Of a stretch of DNA of 64,000 nt, positions 25,257 through 34,250 are shown piece by piece. Each line of letters opens with the position of its first letter. Position 1 is the stretch's first letter. Below the pieces are notes generated by a model. It did not search any database. It was not told the origin of the DNA and saw only the letters and a program-made list of their open reading frames with translations. Origin of the DNA: RGIG5612 sp045627365 (GTDB taxonomy: Bacteria > Bacillota > Clostridia > Lachnospirales > Lachnospiraceae); the NCBI GenBank assembly GCA_045627365.1, contig JAZQNN010000017.1, positions 1 through 64,000 on the forward strand. Reading direction: 5' to 3'. Both the position numbers and the translations under genes were made by a program.

Positions 25257-26651
25257 CTACCACTCCTGCCTGCACTTCTTTATGCGTATTCCAAGGATGA
25301 TGAGCGCGAGGACGGCGCTGAACAGCTCTCCTGCCGCAAGTCCGGCGCTTAGTCCATTTGCGCCAAACAGAGTATTGAGCAGTATCATCATCGGAATGTA
25401 GAAGACGAATATTCTTATGAAAACATGGATGATAGAGCCCTTTGTATATCCCATCGCCTGCATACAATACGATGAGTGGTAATTAAGGAACATAAACGGA
25501 CTTGCAAGGCTTCTGAATCTTAAGAAAACAGTGGCTATGGCAAGCGTTTCCACTGCAAGCGACGCATCGCCCGCAGAGGTGCTCAGGAAGATGCTGCACA
25601 GAGGAGCTGCGATCGCCTGATACAAAGCAATGCATGCAAACATCACGATCAGTCCGATCAGTCTTGCGTGATTCATGAAGCTGTTCATTCGATCCAGATT
25701 GCGCGCGCCGTAGTTGTATGAAACAAGGGGCATCATTCCCTGCGCGATACCTAATCCTATGGAATTAGATATTCTCTCGACCTTCACTACTATTCCGATC
25801 GCCGCAATAGACAGGTCTCCGTATGCGCCCATCAGAGAGTAAAGGGCCATTGTGCCGACATCATAAAGTCCTACCAGGAGAGCCGAAGGAACACCTGCCT
25901 TAAAGAGCATCTTGGCATCCTCGCCGGTAATGTTCTTTATATGTTTCGGATTCAGGCTGAGAGTTGCTCTCTTGGATGTTTTAAGCAATACATACAGAAG
26001 ATATCCGCAGCTGATGACGTTGGAAATCAGCGTTGCAACTGCTGCTGCAAGAACTTCCTGTCCCTTCGGGAAGATCACGAACATAAATAATGGATCGAGA
26101 GCCATATTCAAAATGCCGCCGCCCGAAAGGCCCAGACTTGACTGACGTGAATAGCCTACATTTCTGAGGAAATGCGCCAGCACAGGTGCCAGAATTCCGG
26201 GAAGCGCTCCGCCCACCAGGACTACCTGCGCATATGAGCGGGCATAATTTATGGTAAGATCTGACGCACCAAGCATATACAGAAGCGGATTCATGAAGAT
26301 CAGCATTACCACCGCAAAAATAAGAGAAATTGCGATAGTACAGTAAAATCCGAATGAGCATATCCTTCTGGCGCGGTCGTATTCACCTCTGCCGTTAAGA
26401 CGGGAGATCACTGTGCCGGTTCCGATTCCAAACAGGTTGCATAACGCGGTCGTTATCATGACCAGCGGGAAGCATACCGATGTTCCCGCCATCATGTACG
26501 AATTGCCCGCCCTTCCGATGAAGAAGGTGTCCGCGACATTGTATATCAGCGTGATCAGCTGGCTGATCACCGTCGGTATCGCCATGGTCAGAAGCGCCTT
26601 GGGTACCGGAGTATTTTCAAAAAGTTCCTTTTTCTCTGTCTTGATCTGCAT
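25257..26651 (-). CDS. MATE family multidrug exporter (first of pair)
   Basis: The 464-residue protein has twelve predicted helices and the MATE pattern (AIPTVISQLITLIYNVADTF near residue 30, and the repeat in the second half). It differs in sequence from the MATE encoded next to it, so the two are either independent exporters or a heteromeric pair; the latter is inference. Upstream an extended -10 (TGCTATAAT, minus strand near 26682-26690) would give a leader of about 24 nt. The ribosome site is weak (GTGAAAGTG). It is the first gene of the five-gene unit ending with apeB. Confidence 0.9.
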   Translation of the reverse strand: MQIKTEKKELFENTPVPKALLTMAIPTVISQLITLIYNVADTFFIGRAGNSYMMAGTSVCFPLVMITTALCNLFGIGTGTVISRLNGRGEYDRARRICSFGFYCTIAISLIFAVVMLIFMNPLLYMLGASDLTINYARSYAQVVLVGGALPGILAPVLAHFLRNVGYSRQSSLGLSGGGILNMALDPLFMFVIFPKGQEVLAAAVATLISNVISCGYLLYVLLKTSKRATLSLNPKHIKNITGEDAKMLFKAGVPSALLVGLYDVGTMALYSLMGAYGDLSIAAIGIVVKVERISNSIGLGIAQGMMPLVSYNYGARNLDRMNSFMNHARLIGLIVMFACIALYQAIAAPLCSIFLSTSAGDASLAVETLAIATVFLRFRSLASPFMFLNYHSSYCMQAMGYTKGSIIHVFIRIFVFYIPMMILLNTLFGANGLSAGLAAGELFSAVLALIILGIRIKKCRQEW

Positions 26652-26722
26652 TTTATTTTACACTTTCACGTTTGTTTTTCTTATTATAGCATTTTCACTT
26701 TTTTTGTGATAGGAAAACCAAT

Positions 26723-26757
26723 AAAAAAAGGCCACTGTGACATACATCACAGTGGCC
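26723..26757 (-). terminator. Terminator of the ABC importer/esterase operon
   Basis: On the minus strand GGCCACTGTGA pairs with TCACAGTGGCC (11 bp, 6-nt loop) and is followed by seven T. It lies 15 bp after the esterase stop codon. Confidence 0.93.
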
Positions 26758-26771
26758 TGAAAATTTTTTAA

Positions 26772-27791
26772 CTACCTCATTCCCATCGGAGGCATGCCCG
26801 GCATCATAGGCGGTCTGTTCGGATCGCCCTTGGGGGTCTGCATGTCTTCGATCGGCGTCTCCGGCTCGATCCCCTTAAGATATTTATCAAGGAAAGCCCA
26901 GAGAATATTCAGGTTCTGTTCGCACTTAAAGAGCGGATCGTCGTGATCTGCGCCCTCAAGCGGAAGCCAGATAATGCGTCCCTGTCCCAGTTTTTCTTCG
27001 ATCTGTTCTTTCAGAATAACCGACTGGCCAAAAGGAACCAGTTTATCAACTGTGCCGTGCTGCATAAGCATCGGTTTCATCTTTTCACTGATATATGTCG
27101 CAGGATCAGCCTTGGCAAGCCTTTCCTCATCTGCTTCCTGAAGAGGCGCTCCTATATACTGGGATTCCGGACTGAACGGCAGATCGTGATCGGCAAATGA
27201 TACTCCATTTTCACGGGCCTGATCATCCATTTTCTTAAAGTCTGTCGGCCCAAACCAGTCAACTGCGCACTTGACAGAAGCATCAACATCCTCTTCTTCG
27301 CCGTAAAAGTGCTCAATATCCATTGCGAAAAGAGCGCTAAGATTACCGCCGGCACTTCCTCCGAAAGCGCAGATATTTGCATCGTCCAGATTCAGCTCTG
27401 TAGCATGTTTGTGAATATAATCAACGCACTTGCGGCAGTCGATAACAGCTGCCGGGAACTGAGCATCGCCGCTTCTTCTGTAGTTGCATGAAGCAAGAGC
27501 ATATCCGTGTTTTATTGCATCAAGCAGCTCAACTATATGGAAATCCCTCTTGTCGCCCAGCGCAAATCCGCCGCCATGCAAATGAAGCAAAACAGGGAAT
27601 GGGCCTTCGCCTTCATCCGGATAATAAATGTCCAACGTCTCCTGCGGATAGTTATTGCCATAATTAATATCAAGGATCTTGTTTTTAACTCCCGAAACGT
27701 CGGCAAGCGGCATTTCCTCAAACGGTATCCCGCCCTCCGGAGGCATCGGAGGCATTCCGCCCATCGGCTTATTTTCAAACATTTTTTCCAT
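26772..27791 (-). CDS. Alpha/beta-hydrolase esterase (HSL/BD-FAE type)
   Basis: The 339-residue cytosolic protein has the oxyanion motif LHGGGFALGD, the nucleophile elbow FGGSAGGN, the Asp region HGTVDKLVPFG and the catalytic His in GADHDDP. These identify a carboxylesterase of the hormone-sensitive-lipase/feruloyl-esterase group. Both ends are rich in Met, Pro and Gly (GGMPPMPPEGG and MMPGMPPMGMR). AAGGAGG precedes the ATG. As the last gene of a sugar-type ABC importer operon (2-bp gap), it may de-esterify the imported compound inside the cell; the substrate is unknown. Confidence 0.82.
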   Translation of the reverse strand: MEKMFENKPMGGMPPMPPEGGIPFEEMPLADVSGVKNKILDINYGNNYPQETLDIYYPDEGEGPFPVLLHLHGGGFALGDKRDFHIVELLDAIKHGYALASCNYRRSGDAQFPAAVIDCRKCVDYIHKHATELNLDDANICAFGGSAGGNLSALFAMDIEHFYGEEEDVDASVKCAVDWFGPTDFKKMDDQARENGVSFADHDLPFSPESQYIGAPLQEADEERLAKADPATYISEKMKPMLMQHGTVDKLVPFGQSVILKEQIEEKLGQGRIIWLPLEGADHDDPLFKCEQNLNILWAFLDKYLKGIEPETPIEDMQTPKGDPNRPPMMPGMPPMGMR

Positions 27792-27793
27792 TT

Positions 27794-28843
27794 TTATGCC
27801 TCCTTAGCAATTTTTTCTTTTTTTACTCTGACAACAGCCTTTGGCTTGTTTTTGATCGCATCAAAGCTTATTGCTGCCAGAAGGATCAGGCCTTTGACCG
27901 CATACTGAAGATATGCGCCCCAGCCGGCAAGCTGCATGCCGTTTGTAATTATCTGCATTACGTATATTCCGGCAACAAGTCCTACAACATTGCCTTTTCC
28001 ACCCATAAAACTTACACCGCCGATGATCGCTGCAGTAAGGCAGGTAAACTCGGTGCCCGGGCCGGTGCTGGCCGATGTCATATTCTGGTGAGCCATCATG
28101 TCCAGAGCTGCCAGACCCATAACTGCGCCGGTTATTGCGAATGTAAGAGATTTAACGAGATTAGTCTTGATACCTGATAAACGTCCGCACTCCTCATTTC
28201 CGCCGACAGCCAGTACATCTCTGCCGAATTTGGTCTTGTTGAGCACAAACCAGGTAATTATTACGCATATAAGAGCCAGATATACATCAAGCGGCAGCCC
28301 GAGAAAATGGTTCGTATAAAGTGCTCTGAAGATAGACGGAAGTCCGGAATACGTCTTTGAATTAGTGATCGTATAGCAGAATCCCTTAAATACTTCGCTT
28401 GTCGCTATGGTAACGATAAGCGGGAATAACTTCAGCTTCGTTACAATTATTCCGTTGATCATACCCATGACAAATCCGAGGAAAATGCCCCACGCGAAAA
28501 TAGCTATGACCATCCACAAAGGACAGGCACCGCCATGAGAATTGACATATGCCGACAGCAGAATGAACGAAGTCGTTGATACGGTCGCCATTTCATATCC
28601 GACCGAAAGGTCTATTCCTCCGCCGATCATTACAAACGCGATACCCATGCCGGCAATTACGTAATGACTTGATTCAGTTATCAGGTTATAGAAATTCTGG
28701 AAGCTGAAAAATCTCGGGTTTATGATGGTGAACATAATGATCAGGGCAACCAGTATTATGTAAACCGTTCCTTCCCTCCACGCGTAAGACGTGGCATTTT
28801 TTAATTTACTTCCAAAGGTTTTGTTATTTTCCATATTCATCAT
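27794..28843 (-). CDS. CUT2-type ABC transporter permease
   Basis: The 349-residue protein has eight to ten hydrophobic helices and the RbsC-like pattern: GGGIDLSVG in the first third, GGNEECGRLSGI in the coupling region, and AAIIGGVSFMGGKGNV near the end. Such permeases import pentoses, hexoses, autoinducers or nucleosides as dimers. Its ATG overlaps the stop of the ATPase gene (ATGA), with GGAGG 7 nt upstream, so the two are translationally coupled. Confidence 0.92.
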   Translation of the reverse strand: MMNMENNKTFGSKLKNATSYAWREGTVYIILVALIIMFTIINPRFFSFQNFYNLITESSHYVIAGMGIAFVMIGGGIDLSVGYEMATVSTTSFILLSAYVNSHGGACPLWMVIAIFAWGIFLGFVMGMINGIIVTKLKLFPLIVTIATSEVFKGFCYTITNSKTYSGLPSIFRALYTNHFLGLPLDVYLALICVIITWFVLNKTKFGRDVLAVGGNEECGRLSGIKTNLVKSLTFAITGAVMGLAALDMMAHQNMTSASTGPGTEFTCLTAAIIGGVSFMGGKGNVVGLVAGIYVMQIITNGMQLAGWGAYLQYAVKGLILLAAISFDAIKNKPKAVVRVKKEKIAKEA

Positions 28844-30315
28844 TCAATAACCTCCAGCCCGGATGCCAGAGAAAGAACGGCCTCCTGTGAAAATTTATCT
28901 TTAGTGAGTTCCCCGGCGATTTCGCCCTCGCAGAGGACGATTATCCTGTCGGACATTCCCAGGATTTCTTCCATATCAGACGAGATCATTATTATGGAGC
29001 GTCCCTCACCTGTCATCTTGTTCATGAGCTGATATATTTCCTGTTTAGCACCGACATCTATGCCCTTTGTCGGTTCATCGAAAATAATGATGTCAAGGTC
29101 AGCCGCCAGTGTCTTGGATACTACGACTTTCTGCTGATTTCCGCCTGACAGATTCATTACCGTCTGATTCAGCGACGGAACTTTTATCTTCAGATTGTCC
29201 TTGTATTCGGCCGCGATCAGTTTACGCTTCTTATTGGAAATAATTCCGCCCTTAATGTATTTCTTATTGCAGATAAGAGTCGTGTTGAAAAGCACCGAAT
29301 TGAACAGGATACATCCCTGTTCTTTTCTGTTTTCGGGGATAAGTCCGATCCCGCACTTGATAGCGTCATCCGGTGATTTTATCTTCCTGACCTTTCCACC
29401 GACAATTATCTGACCGCTTGTATATGGCTTTACGCCGCAGATAAGCTCTGCTGTCTCGGTCCTTCCGCAGCCTACCAGGCCCGCAAAACCGAGTACTTCT
29501 CCCCTGTGGAGTTTAAAAGAAATGTTCTCTACACTGTTTCCGGTAAGTCCCTTAGCTTCAAGAACGACTTCTCCCGGCTCATGCGTACGCTGAGGATAGC
29601 TTTCCGCCAGCTCCCTTCCTACCATGAGTTTAACGAGCTCTCCTCTGGTCGTATCGGCAGTGTTGATCGTTGTGACATACTGACCGTCTCTTAAAACAGT
29701 GATTCTGTCAGTTATCTGGAAAACCTCGTCCAGTCTGTGCGAGATATAAATGACAGTCACGCCTTTTTCTTTCAGCTTTCTTATAACAGCAAAAAGCAGG
29801 TCGACCTCGTGTGAGGCAAGCGAAGACGTCGGCTCGTCCATTATCATGATTTTTGCGTTGTTGGAAATGGCTTTGCATATCTCAACAAGCTGCTGTGCTG
29901 CCGGTGGGAGTGTGAAGACCCTTGCTCCTGGATTCAGATCAAATCCATACTCGTCAAAGATCTCCTGCGCAAGCTTGTTGACTCTTTTCTGAGAGTAAAG
30001 CTTTCCCTGCGGACGGCCCAGGAATATATTTTCCGCAACTGTCAGCGGCTGGCACAGATTCAGTTCCTGGTATATAACGGCAATTCCATTTTCCTGCGCC
30101 TGCTGGGGTGTCAGCTTCTTGAAGACCTTGTCTGCTATCTGTACAGTTCCCGTGTCCGGGGTTATTGCGCCGGCGATCACCTTGATAAGTGTTGATTTAC
30201 CGGCTCCGTTCTCTCCCAGAAGTGCGTGAACTTCACCCTCATTAACAGTCATTGAGACATCATCCAGTGCTACTACGCCGGGATATGTCTTAGTTATGTG
30301 ATTGAGTTTCAGCAT
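28840..30315 (-). CDS. CUT2-type ABC transporter ATP-binding protein (two nucleotide-binding domains)
   Basis: The 491-residue protein is an RbsA/MglA-like fusion of two ABC domains. The first has Walker A GENGAGKST and Walker B MIMDEPTSSL; the second has a degenerate P-loop (LVGCGRTE), signature LSGGNQQK and Walker B IIIFDEPTKGIDVG. It energises sugar-type import from the cytoplasmic side. The ATG at 30315 is chosen because GGAGAAA lies just upstream; an open frame 15 codons longer begins inside an intergenic hairpin. It follows the binding-protein gene by 69 bp. Confidence 0.93.
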   Translation of the reverse strand: MLKLNHITKTYPGVVALDDVSMTVNEGEVHALLGENGAGKSTLIKVIAGAITPDTGTVQIADKVFKKLTPQQAQENGIAVIYQELNLCQPLTVAENIFLGRPQGKLYSQKRVNKLAQEIFDEYGFDLNPGARVFTLPPAAQQLVEICKAISNNAKIMIMDEPTSSLASHEVDLLFAVIRKLKEKGVTVIYISHRLDEVFQITDRITVLRDGQYVTTINTADTTRGELVKLMVGRELAESYPQRTHEPGEVVLEAKGLTGNSVENISFKLHRGEVLGFAGLVGCGRTETAELICGVKPYTSGQIIVGGKVRKIKSPDDAIKCGIGLIPENRKEQGCILFNSVLFNTTLICNKKYIKGGIISNKKRKLIAAEYKDNLKIKVPSLNQTVMNLSGGNQQKVVVSKTLAADLDIIIFDEPTKGIDVGAKQEIYQLMNKMTGEGRSIIMISSDMEEILGMSDRIIVLCEGEIAGELTKDKFSQEAVLSLASGLEVIE

Positions 30316-30336
30316 GATTTTCTCCGTTTGAACGAT

Positions 30337-30358
30337 GGGAGCGCTGCCCAGCGCCCCC
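30337..30358 (-). other. Intergenic hairpin between binding-protein and ATPase genes
   Basis: On the minus strand GGGGGCGCT and AGCGCTCCC can form a 9-bp stem (one G-U) with a 4-nt loop. No T-run follows, so it is more likely an mRNA 3'-end stabiliser that lets the binding protein be made in excess than a full terminator. Confidence 0.6.
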
Positions 30359-30384
30359 ATTCGTTAACTGATGATCAATGATTC

Positions 30385-32241
30385 TTATACGACCGGTGTG
30401 AATGTATCTCCGTTGAGAGTTGCCTCAAATCCTGCCGGATTTGCCCAATCGAATACATCCGGGCCGCTTGCCATAGGACCGCATTTAACGTTGTCGCCGT
30501 CCTTGGTGTATTCCTTACCGTTGTAGGATTTCTCGCCTACAAAGTCGTTTTTCTCAGTAAGAACATATGTGCCGTCAGCATTGAGTGTAAGTGTCCAGTC
30601 GATCGCCATTCCGAAAGGATTGGTCTCGCTGTACTTATATGTTGCCGGCTCGTCTTCTGCCTCGATTTCAACGCCTGCAGGAGCAAATTTTCCGCCGCTT
30701 ACTGTTGCTTCAAAGCCTGCCGGATTTGCCCAGTCGAATACGTCAGGACCGCTTTCCATAGGACCGCATTTAACATTGTTGCCGTCCTTGGTGTATTCCT
30801 TGCCGTTGTAGGATTTCTCGCCTACAAAGTCGTTTTTCTCAGTAAGAACATATGTGCCGTCAGCATTGAGTGTAAGTGTCCAGTCGATCGCCATTCCGAA
30901 AGGATTGGTCTCGCTGTAAGTATAAACATCAGCACCTGCAGGAGTCTCTTCTGCCGGAGCTATCGGTGCCGGCGGAGTTGTAGGCTCTTCAGTCTTTTCA
31001 ACATAGCCGTCTTTTGAATTCCAGTAGCAGATCGTGCCTGCATCTATTAATTTCTCAATAGGATCGAACCCGAGAACGGTTGCGCCTGAAAGAATGCTGT
31101 AATGAGAAACATAAGCTGTTCCGTCTCCCCATTTCTCATCAACTGTCCACCAAGCTGCGATTCCGTCAGGATTCTTCTTAAAGTAATCAACGCCTTCCTG
31201 GCCATACATGATCGCATATGCAGTATGTGCAACAGAATCAGCTACTTCACCGCCTGCAGCTGAAACGCCGAACTGGCAGGCTCCGCGCATTACGGAAGGT
31301 GTTACACCGTCAGTATCTGATACAGCACCGACCATGTAATCTGCCTCATTGCCCATAACGCCTGCAGAGAAGATCGCAAATTCATCGATCCTGTCTTTAT
31401 AATTATCAACAAGATACTGGCCGCCCTGAGTTGAAACCAGTGAATTGTATGCAAGGAATATTCTTGTGTTAGGATTTGTTGCAAGAATATTAGCCATATT
31501 CAGTGAAGAATTGCCCATATCCTGCTCGAGCTGGATTCCGTTGTAGTGATCTGCTGCCAGCTTGCAGTATGCCGGATTAGCTACCTTACCTGCCTCATCA
31601 ACAATGTTACCTGATGCATCAACATAGTTTCCTTCCCAGTCCTTCAGGTACTCTTCAAGAATTGAAAGCTCGCCTTTGTTTCTCTTTATCGTTTCCTCAC
31701 CAAGTGAAGAAATGATGAAAGAAAGCTCCCAGTCAGGGTTAGCTGCATTAAGTTCTGCCTCATGTGCCTCGATCCAGTTCTTAGCTATCATTGCTACGTA
31801 TGCGCCGCAAAGATATTCATCAGATACCGTGCAGCAATCGTAGAATTCTTCTCCAAGCTCGTCAGATGTAGCACCATTGATGTAGATCTTGCATCCTGCA
31901 TTGTGTGCTTCTATGATCGCGTCTGCGAGAGCTCTGATCTCAGTCGGATTAATGATTATCAAATCAGCTCCCATCGTCGCGAAGTTCTTGATCTGTTGGA
32001 TCTGGGTCGCAGAGTTCTGATCGCAGCTTACGGTCTGTACTTCTGCCTTGCCCTCGAAAATTGCCTCAAGAGCTTCCTGTTCAAGAACATAAATACTTTC
32101 GCTCATGCTTACCGTGCAAAAGCCGACCAGGCCCAGTTTGCCCTCTTCGGTCTCCCCTTTGGGTTCTGTTCCTGATTTGCACCCTGACAGAAGTCCAACG
32201 ACCATCAGCAAGCAGAGCAGCATTGCCAATACTTTTTTCAT
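30385..32241 (-). CDS. Sugar-type ABC substrate-binding lipoprotein with two C-terminal repeat domains
   Basis: The 618-residue product begins with a lipoprotein signal ending in LLSGC, then a type-1 periplasmic-binding domain (about 35-430) starting LGLVGFCTVSMSESIYVLEQ. After a Pro/Glu linker (EEPTTPPAPIAP) come two nearly identical domains of about 80 residues, each beginning YSETNPFGMAIDWTLTLNADG, with a 95-residue period. The start at 32241 (MKKVLAM) has AGGAGGGG upstream; longer in-frame starts lack one. It is the first gene of the importer operon. The repeats look like small beta-sandwich domains, perhaps for binding ligand or cell wall; this is inference. Confidence 0.88.
   Translation of the reverse strand: MKKVLAMLLCLLMVVGLLSGCKSGTEPKGETEEGKLGLVGFCTVSMSESIYVLEQEALEAIFEGKAEVQTVSCDQNSATQIQQIKNFATMGADLIIINPTEIRALADAIIEAHNAGCKIYINGATSDELGEEFYDCCTVSDEYLCGAYVAMIAKNWIEAHEAELNAANPDWELSFIISSLGEETIKRNKGELSILEEYLKDWEGNYVDASGNIVDEAGKVANPAYCKLAADHYNGIQLEQDMGNSSLNMANILATNPNTRIFLAYNSLVSTQGGQYLVDNYKDRIDEFAIFSAGVMGNEADYMVGAVSDTDGVTPSVMRGACQFGVSAAGGEVADSVAHTAYAIMYGQEGVDYFKKNPDGIAAWWTVDEKWGDGTAYVSHYSILSGATVLGFDPIEKLIDAGTICYWNSKDGYVEKTEEPTTPPAPIAPAEETPAGADVYTYSETNPFGMAIDWTLTLNADGTYVLTEKNDFVGEKSYNGKEYTKDGNNVKCGPMESGPDVFDWANPAGFEATVSGGKFAPAGVEIEAEDEPATYKYSETNPFGMAIDWTLTLNADGTYVLTEKNDFVGEKSYNGKEYTKDGDNVKCGPMASGPDVFDWANPAGFEATLNGDTFTPVV
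30419..30918 (-). repeat. Tandem 285-bp period in-frame duplication
   Basis: Two copies (conserved cores 30419-30633 and 30704-30918) lie exactly 285 bp apart inside the binding-protein gene. At least 113 bp (30521-30633 against 30806-30918) are identical even at synonymous positions, indicating recent duplication or gene conversion. Confidence 0.95.
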
Positions 32242-32281
32242 TTTTCCCCTCCTAATTTTCATTAAACGATCTTTCATGTTT

Positions 32282-32362
32282 GGAATAACAAATATTTCCC
32301 TCCATTTGTATTTTAGCATCAGGGAAAAAGCTTTTCAATTTTCGCAGCAAAGCTGTTATTCC
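32282..32362. promoter_or_regulatory. Importer promoter and widely spaced operator-like inverted repeat
   Basis: Minus strand: -35 TTGAAA (32333-32338), 17-bp spacer, extended -10 TGCTAAAAT (TAAAAT at 32310-32315), giving a leader of about 62 nt for the binding-protein gene. A perfect 9-bp inverted repeat, GGAATAACA (32282-32290) and TGTTATTCC (32354-32362), brackets the promoter and could be bound by one of the divergent LysR proteins. The rest of 32242-32463 holds no gene. Confidence 0.65.
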
Positions 32363-32463
32363 TTTTTATGGACAAAACACGTCGTTTTTACTTGTTTTTG
32401 CTCTGTTTTGGCGATAAAATGCATATAGATATTCCGTTTTCAGAAAATCAAAGTGGAGATAAT

Positions 32464-33363
32464 ATGGACATACAGTATCTAAACGAAATGATAGTGCTTG
32501 AGGGAAGCAAAACGCTGACCGAAGCAGCCAGAAAGATAGGCATCTCGACTTCTCTTCTCGCCGCTCACATCTCTCAGACAGAAAATCTCTTGGGCGTAAG
32601 TGTTATTGAGCGTTCTTCCCGGGGAATACATTTTACCGAGGAAGGGAAAAGATTTCTTGCAGAATCAAAAAGTATTACCAAAGAATACCGTCAGATGATA
32701 TCGATGCTTGGAGGTGCGGAGTTCGGGAGCAATCTCCATCTAAGGCTGTGTTTTTCCGGATTTGTTATGCCCGGTCTGGTCGGACCATACCTTGACAGCC
32801 TGAACCTTCGCTATCCCGATATGAAGCTGGACGTATACAGTGATTCTGACTTCGGAATCGAGGAGTCGCTTGATTCCGGTAAGATCGACATATATTTTTC
32901 TTACGCTCCGGAAGACTTCTTTGTCCCTGGTATAACCAAAGAGGCCCTTTATTCAACAAATGCTGTAGTGCTTGTTCCTTTTGGCCATCACCTATCCGGC
33001 AAGGCAGTCATAAATACTTCCGATCTTGAAGAGGAACGTTTTGTATTATCTCCCCGGGCCAAAGAGCCCGTTATGCGGGATCTCGAAGAGTCCTTGCTTC
33101 AAAAATGCGGGATAAACTACTCTGTCTATTCCGGCCACGTATGTTCTTCTGCGCATTATATTATGGTCCCGATCGGGAAGGGGCTTGTGCTTGCCCCTCA
33201 TGTCAACCTTAATGTCTTTCCACCCAATACGACCTCGGTTTTTGTTAATGAACCCTTTTTCAAATACACGCTATATATGTTCTACAGGGAAGATCATCTG
33301 AACGATTTTACAAGATCAGTGATCGAGGAAATAAAGCATTTTCAAGAAAGGTCAAGCCTGTAA
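32464..33363 (+). CDS. LysR family transcriptional regulator (first of pair)
   Basis: The 299-residue protein has an N-terminal winged HTH (YLNEMIVLEGSKTLTEAARKIG with the second helix SLLAAHISQTENLLG) and a LysR substrate-binding domain. The start at 32464 has GGAG 5 nt upstream; a frame extension of 32 codons lacks a ribosome site. It is divergent from the ABC importer operon, so it probably controls it in response to the imported ligand. Its stop codon overlaps the start of a second LysR gene (TAATG). Confidence 0.85.
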   Translation: MDIQYLNEMIVLEGSKTLTEAARKIGISTSLLAAHISQTENLLGVSVIERSSRGIHFTEEGKRFLAESKSITKEYRQMISMLGGAEFGSNLHLRLCFSGFVMPGLVGPYLDSLNLRYPDMKLDVYSDSDFGIEESLDSGKIDIYFSYAPEDFFVPGITKEALYSTNAVVLVPFGHHLSGKAVINTSDLEEERFVLSPRAKEPVMRDLEESLLQKCGINYSVYSGHVCSSAHYIMVPIGKGLVLAPHVNLNVFPPNTTSVFVNEPFFKYTLYMFYREDHLNDFTRSVIEEIKHFQERSSL

Positions 33364-34244
33364 TGACTACTGAAAGATTATTGGAATTCCTGATCCTGTC
33401 GAAGACTCTCAACTTTTCCAAAGCGGCAAATCAGTTGTTTATGAGCCAAAGCACGCTCAGCAAACATATTGCAGCTCTCGAAGACGAACTTGGCGTTAAA
33501 GTCCTGACCAGGAGCACTCACTCCGTCTCACTGACGAAAGCAGGCAGACTGCTTGCGCAAAAAAGTGCCCGACTGCTGCTTCAATGTGATTCTGCAGTCA
33601 ACCAGATAGCTCTGTCTGACGTCCAGACCTCCGGTGAAGTTTCCATTTGCTGCGTGGAAAATGCTGTATACGACCAGCTTTCTCTTTTCCTGTCCCGATT
33701 TGGAGCGAAATTCCAGGACGCAGATGTCAGGGTAGATGTCCGAAGCGAATGCCCCCTGGAATCGCTTGGAGATTATGATTTTGTTCTTTCCCCATTCAGA
33801 TATTCGCATCTTCCGGATGAGTATGTGTTCGACCGTGCATTTGACTATCCTTGCATCGTTATCGCCTTATCGGGTAATCGCCTTATCTCCATGCAGTCAG
33901 TCGGGCTTCAGGAGCTGGCAGGCGAAACGCTGTTCGTTCCGGATTACAGCGAGCCCAGTTCTTTTACCGATAATGCTGCCCTGGCGAAAGATCTTACCGG
34001 TGGGAATATCACGATCGTAAAAGTGCCCTCTGTTGAGAGTGCTCTTATCATGACCTCTCTCGGCAAAGGCGTTTCCATAATGCCAAATGACATAAGGCAG
34101 CTGTCACCTGCGCCGACGCTGCCCATTGCCATTTCCACAAATGATTGTCGTTTTCAAACTTACCTGTACTATAAGAGTAATATGATAAATCCGGTCGCCC
34201 GGCTGATGCACAGCGAATTTGAATCGTTTATCAGACTTTCGTAA
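33363..34244 (+). CDS. LysR family transcriptional regulator (second of pair)
   Basis: The 293-residue protein shows the classic LysR HTH (LSKTLNFSKAANQLFMSQSTLSKHI, split at residues 12-36) followed by the effector-binding domain. It is translationally coupled to the first regulator by a TAATG overlap, with AAAGG 11 nt upstream. The two proteins share the family but differ in sequence, so the operon encodes two separate effectors or a heteromeric regulator. It converges on the VWA gene with only 6 bp between stop codons. Confidence 0.87.
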   Translation: MTTERLLEFLILSKTLNFSKAANQLFMSQSTLSKHIAALEDELGVKVLTRSTHSVSLTKAGRLLAQKSARLLLQCDSAVNQIALSDVQTSGEVSICCVENAVYDQLSLFLSRFGAKFQDADVRVDVRSECPLESLGDYDFVLSPFRYSHLPDEYVFDRAFDYPCIVIALSGNRLISMQSVGLQELAGETLFVPDYSEPSSFTDNAALAKDLTGGNITIVKVPSVESALIMTSLGKGVSIMPNDIRQLSPAPTLPIAISTNDCRFQTYLYYKSNMINPVARLMHSEFESFIRLS

Positions 34245-34250
34245 AGTACT

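Noticed and set aside
30419..30918. Possible mobile element suggested by the repeated sequence
   Set aside because: The repeat is in frame, has no terminal inverted repeats or transposase, and is a protein-domain duplication.
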